Assembly: GCA_051003795.1 (NCBI GenBank)
Contig: JBPCKZ010000226.1
Coordinates: 1-9,368, forward strand
Length of the DNA stretch: 9,368 nucleotides
Reading direction: 5' to 3'
Origin: JALYXS01 sp051003795
GTDB taxonomy: Bacteria > Acidobacteriota > Terriglobia > Bryobacterales > Bryobacteraceae
The position numbers and the translations under genes were made by a program. The notes beneath the pieces were generated by a model that ran no database searches, had not been told where the DNA came from, and saw nothing but the letters and a program-made list of their open reading frames with translations. This document shows positions 7,062 through 9,368 of this stretch, one piece after another. How positions within the stretch are numbered: the stretch's first letter is position 1; each line of letters begins with the position of its first letter.

Positions 7062-7110
7062 TTGACGGTTTATTGACGCCTTCGCGACGATTCTTGACCC
7101 TACCTTGAGA
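7062..7110 (+). promoter_or_regulatory. Four-hexamer direct-repeat operator upstream of coxB
   Basis: TTGACG starts at 7062 and 7073, TTGACC at 7094 and TTGAGA at 7105, giving start-to-start steps of 11, 21 and 11 bp. This matches the array upstream of the M24 operon in orientation, order and spacing. The central 15-bp gap (7079-7093) differs in sequence between the two arrays, so only the hexamers and their phasing are conserved. It lies in the divergent region between the kinase (7022) and coxB (7159). The predicted ligand is the phosphorylated response regulator of this locus. Confidence 0.75.
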
Positions 7111-7120
7111 CGTTCTTTTC

Positions 7121-7126
7121 TATATT
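7121..7126 (+). promoter_or_regulatory. Predicted -10 element of the cox operon
   Basis: TATATT (5 of 6 match to TATAAT), 10 bp after the last operator hexamer. The usual -35 position (about 7098-7103) reads CCCTAC and is not a sigma-70 element, which fits activator-dependent initiation. The predicted transcript start near 7133 gives a leader of about 26 bases before the coxB ATG. Confidence 0.55.
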
Positions 7127-7158
7127 CGGCTGTAGGTCCCGGTTCGCCTGGGTGCGCC

Positions 7159-8085
7159 ATGCAAGTCAGCTCATTCGATCCCCACTCCCCGCAAGCCGGC
7201 GGCATCGAGAGTCTGTTCGTTTTTACACTGATAGTTTGCGGGTTCGTGTTCGCAATCGTCGCCGGTTTGGTCTGCTACAGTGCGTTCCGTTACCGAAGCG
7301 GCCCGCGTAGCGCGGAACCGGCGGCCAACTTTGGAAATCGAACGCTTGAAATTATCTGGACCGCCATTCCGGTGCTCATCATTGCCCTTCTGTTCGGATT
7401 TACATGGAAAACAGTTCAAGCCGTCGACCCTCCGCCAGCGCGCGATCCGGATGTAATCGTAACGGGGCGGCAATGGTGGTGGGGCGTGGAATATCCCAAA
7501 ACCGGCGTGATAACGGCAAACGAGATTCATTTGCCGGTCGGGCGGGACATGTCTATACGGGTATTGACCGGCGATGTAATTCACGATTTTTGGGTCCCGC
7601 AGCTTTCGCGCAAAATGGACGCGGTTCCCGGACTGCAAAATCATGTTTGGATTCGCTTGGAGCGTCCCGGCGTTTACCTCGGCGCCTGCTCCGAGTATTG
7701 CGGAGCCGAACACGCTTGGATGCGCTTCCGCGTGATTGGAGAGTCGCCGGAGCAATTCGATTCGTGGCAGCGGCGGCAGGCGCGGATGGCGGCGGCGGCG
7801 TCGGGCGAACAGGCGCAAACCGGCGCAAAGAGATTCCAAGAGCTCACCTGCGCGAACTGCCACGCGATCAAAGGTACGGACGCGGACAAACAGATCGGAC
7901 CGGACTTAACCCACATGGCCAGCCGCAAGATGCTGGCGGGCGAGCGTATCGAAAACACGCGCGAGAATCTTTCGAACTGGCTGAAGAATCCCGGAGCGAT
8001 TAAGCCCGGAACGAACATGCCGAACCTGCAGTTAGATCGGGCGGACATTGCATCGTTGACCGCTTACCTGGAGTCTCTTAAATGA
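7159..8085 (+). CDS. coxB: Cytochrome c oxidase subunit II with fused cytochrome c domain (caa3-type)
   Basis: Electron-entry subunit of an aa3/caa3 haem-copper oxidase, 308 residues. Two membrane helices (about residues 18-42 and 60-85) are followed by the periplasmic cupredoxin domain, starting after GRQWWWGVEYP. The CuA ligands are all present: H142 (IHDFWVP), then C177, E179, C181, H185 and M188 in CSEYCGAEHAWM. An Ala-rich linker leads to a class I cytochrome c domain with haem site CANCH (C231, C234, H235) and the likely axial Met in GTNMPNL, so the protein carries its own cytochrome c. The N-terminus shows no cleavable or lipoprotein signal. The ATG at 7159 is chosen because the longer frame from TTG 7105 would start inside the operator and promoter. 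CoxA follows after 10 bp. Expression is probably controlled by the repeat array at 7062-7110. Confidence 0.95.
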   Translation: MQVSSFDPHSPQAGGIESLFVFTLIVCGFVFAIVAGLVCYSAFRYRSGPRSAEPAANFGNRTLEIIWTAIPVLIIALLFGFTWKTVQAVDPPPARDPDVIVTGRQWWWGVEYPKTGVITANEIHLPVGRDMSIRVLTGDVIHDFWVPQLSRKMDAVPGLQNHVWIRLERPGVYLGACSEYCGAEHAWMRFRVIGESPEQFDSWQRRQARMAAAASGEQAQTGAKRFQELTCANCHAIKGTDADKQIGPDLTHMASRKMLAGERIENTRENLSNWLKNPGAIKPGTNMPNLQLDRADIASLTAYLESLK

Positions 8086-8089
8086 GGAG
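8085..8089 (+). promoter_or_regulatory. Ribosome binding site of coxA
   Basis: AGGAG, 6 bp before the coxA ATG, sharing its first base with the coxB TGA stop. Confidence 0.6.
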
Positions 8090-8095
8090 CGCGAC

Positions 8096-9368
8096 ATGAG
8101 CGATGTTCCGTTCTCTCCGGCAGCTCCGTTTCCAGTGCCTGTTACCCGGGAGAAAGCGGCGCGCGGCCTACTAAGTTGGGTTTCGGCGGTCGACCATAAG
8201 CAGATTGCGATCCTCTACTTACTAACTACGGTCTTCTTTTTCGCCTTGGGCGGCATCGAGGCGTTGCTGGTTCGCATTCAACTTGCCTGGCCCGGCAACC
8301 GTTTTCTCGACCCGGAAGCCTATAACCAGATCTTCACCATGCACGGAACTACGATGGTGTTTCTGGTTGTAGTTCCCGCGCTTCTCGGATTCGCGACTTA
8401 CATGGTTCCACTCATGATCGGCGCTTCCGACATGGCGTTTCCGCGCTTGAACGCGCTCAGCTTTTGGTTATTGCTCTTCGGCGGCTTCTTTCTCTACTTC
8501 AGCTTCGTCGCGGGAGGCGCTCCCAACGCTGGCTGGTTCAGTTATGCGCCGCTTAGCGAGAAGCCCTATTCGTCTCATGTGGGCCTGGATTATTGGGCGT
8601 TGGGATTGCTCGGAATCGGCGTGGGAACGGTGGCGTCGGGCCTGAATCTGATCGTCACGATTTTCGCGCTTCGAACCCCTGGCCAGACCATCCGCAAGGT
8701 TCCGCTATTCGTTTGGATGGTGCTGGTGAACTCGTTCCTCATCATCTTCGCGCTACCCGCGTTGAACGCATCGCTCGTGATGCTGCTGATCGACCGCCAG
8801 TTAAACGCGCATTTCTTCACCCAGCTTGGAGGCGGCTCGCCGGTGCTTTGGCAACACTACTTCTGGTCGTTTGGCCACCCGGAAGTTTATATCATGGTGC
8901 TGCCCGCGTTCGGAATCATCTCGGAAGTTATCCCGGTATTTTCGAGAAAGCCGATCTTCGGGTACGGCTTCGTCGCCGCGTCCACCGTGGCGATCGCGCT
9001 GCTCAGCTTGGGCGTCTGGGCGCATCATATGTTCGCGGTTGGCCTGGGACATGCATGGGATCTCGCGTTCGGAGCCTCGAGCATGCTGATCGCGGTGCCA
9101 ACGGCAGTCAAGATTTTCAATTGGATCGCGACCATGTGGGGCGGGTCCATCCGGTTTACGGTGTCCATGCTGTTCGCTATCGCGTTTTTGGTGACTTTCA
9201 CCATCGGAGGACTCAGCGGCGTGACGTTTGCCGTAGTGCCGATCGACTGGCAAGTAACCGATAGCTACTATGTAGTCGCGCACATGCATTACGTGCTCTT
9301 TGGCGGAACGCTGTTCGCCGTTTTTGCCGGCGTCTACTACTGGTTCCCGAAAATGACGGGCCGGATGT
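8096..9368 (+). CDS. coxA: Cytochrome c oxidase subunit I, C-terminus beyond window
   Basis: Catalytic subunit of the oxidase, which reduces O2 to water and pumps protons across the membrane. 424 codons are visible of an expected 530-570 or more. WVSAVDHKQIAILYL starts the first helix, and many hydrophobic segments follow. Haem a ligands are H83 (MHGTTMVF) and H398; H396 (AHMHYVLFGG) binds haem a3. CuB ligands are H261 in GHPEVY (with the cross-linking Tyr265) and H310/H311 in WAHHMF. E263 of HPEVY and the Asp of ASDMAFPRLNALSFW mark an A1-type D-channel, and a Lys in PTAVKIFNW occupies the K-channel position, where the family usually has PTG. It starts 10 bp after coxB, with AGGAG upstream. 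Subunits III and IV would be expected past the right edge. Confidence 0.96.
   Translation, partial: MSDVPFSPAAPFPVPVTREKAARGLLSWVSAVDHKQIAILYLLTTVFFFALGGIEALLVRIQLAWPGNRFLDPEAYNQIFTMHGTTMVFLVVVPALLGFATYMVPLMIGASDMAFPRLNALSFWLLLFGGFFLYFSFVAGGAPNAGWFSYAPLSEKPYSSHVGLDYWALGLLGIGVGTVASGLNLIVTIFALRTPGQTIRKVPLFVWMVLVNSFLIIFALPALNASLVMLLIDRQLNAHFFTQLGGGSPVLWQHYFWSFGHPEVYIMVLPAFGIISEVIPVFSRKPIFGYGFVAASTVAIALLSLGVWAHHMFAVGLGHAWDLAFGASSMLIAVPTAVKIFNWIATMWGGSIRFTVSMLFAIAFLVTFTIGGLSGVTFAVVPIDWQVTDSYYVVAHMHYVLFGGTLFAVFAGVYYWFPKMTGRM

Noticed and set aside
7073..7101. TTGACG at 7073 or TTGACC at 7094 as an ordinary sigma-70 -35
   Set aside because: Neither has a -10 at 16-18 bp; the spacer from 7094 to TATATT is 21 bp. 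The activator-site reading fits better.
7062..7110. Direct repeats read as a CRISPR or tandem-repeat array
   Set aside because: The units are hexamers with 5- and 15-bp gaps, far too short for CRISPR, and the phasing matches a regulator site.
7105..7158. TTG start for coxB at 7105
   Set aside because: It falls within the last operator hexamer and upstream of the -10 element, so it would not be transcribed from the predicted promoter.
7023..7205. N-terminal 61-codon extension of the histidine kinase
   Set aside because: The residues match no sensor domain, and the stretch covers the cox operator, promoter and coxB start.
7171..7863. Minus-strand open frame of 230 codons
   Set aside because: Antisense to coxB, which has all CuA and haem motifs; the shadow is Arg/His-rich and has no recognisable domain.

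Overview
The window is a GC-rich, densely coded bacterial chromosome segment. The gene style (caa3-type oxidase with the cytochrome c domain fused to CoxB, a GH1-like glycosidase, an M24 'pita-bread' protein, a KdpD/KdpE-like two-component pair) suggests a soil or sediment bacterium, perhaps Acidobacteriota (Bryobacterales/Solibacter-like). That placement is inference from family resemblance, with no marker gene behind it. Two apparent single-site frameshifts about 320 bp apart hint that the sequence is a draft or metagenomic assembly.

Layout. Positions 1-5472 hold a five-gene operon on the minus strand. In transcription order it contains an M24-family protein (frameshifted near its start), an NAD-type short-chain dehydrogenase, a GH1-like glycoside hydrolase, an aldose 1-epimerase and a type II NADH dehydrogenase cut by the window edge. 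Junctions are +10, +12, -4 and +18 bp. Upstream of it, also on the minus strand, a histidine kinase (6276-7022) and an OmpR/KdpE-type response regulator (5582-6272, frameshifted near its C-terminus) form a two-component unit. Divergently, on the plus strand from 7159, lie coxB (caa3 subunit II) and coxA (subunit I, cut by the right edge). No stretch longer than about 140 bp lacks a gene.

The most notable signal is regulatory. The two intergenic regions flanking the two-component genes each carry four TTGA-type hexamers in the same orientation as the downstream operon and with identical spacing (start-to-start 11, 21, 11 bp). In both, the last hexamer is followed by exactly 10 bp and then a -10-like hexamer (TATATT for cox, TAAAGT for the M24 operon). 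This is the geometry expected of tandem dimer sites for a PhoB/OmpR-type activator, and the obvious candidate is the response regulator encoded between them. I infer a local regulon in which one two-component system co-activates a terminal oxidase and a sugar-processing operon ending in NDH-2.

How the genes may work together (inference): the glycosidase releases a sugar, the epimerase equilibrates its anomers, the dehydrogenase oxidises it to make NADH, NDH-2 passes the electrons to quinone, and the caa3 oxidase is the terminal sink. The M24 protein has lost two of the five canonical metal ligands and its role in this scheme is unknown.
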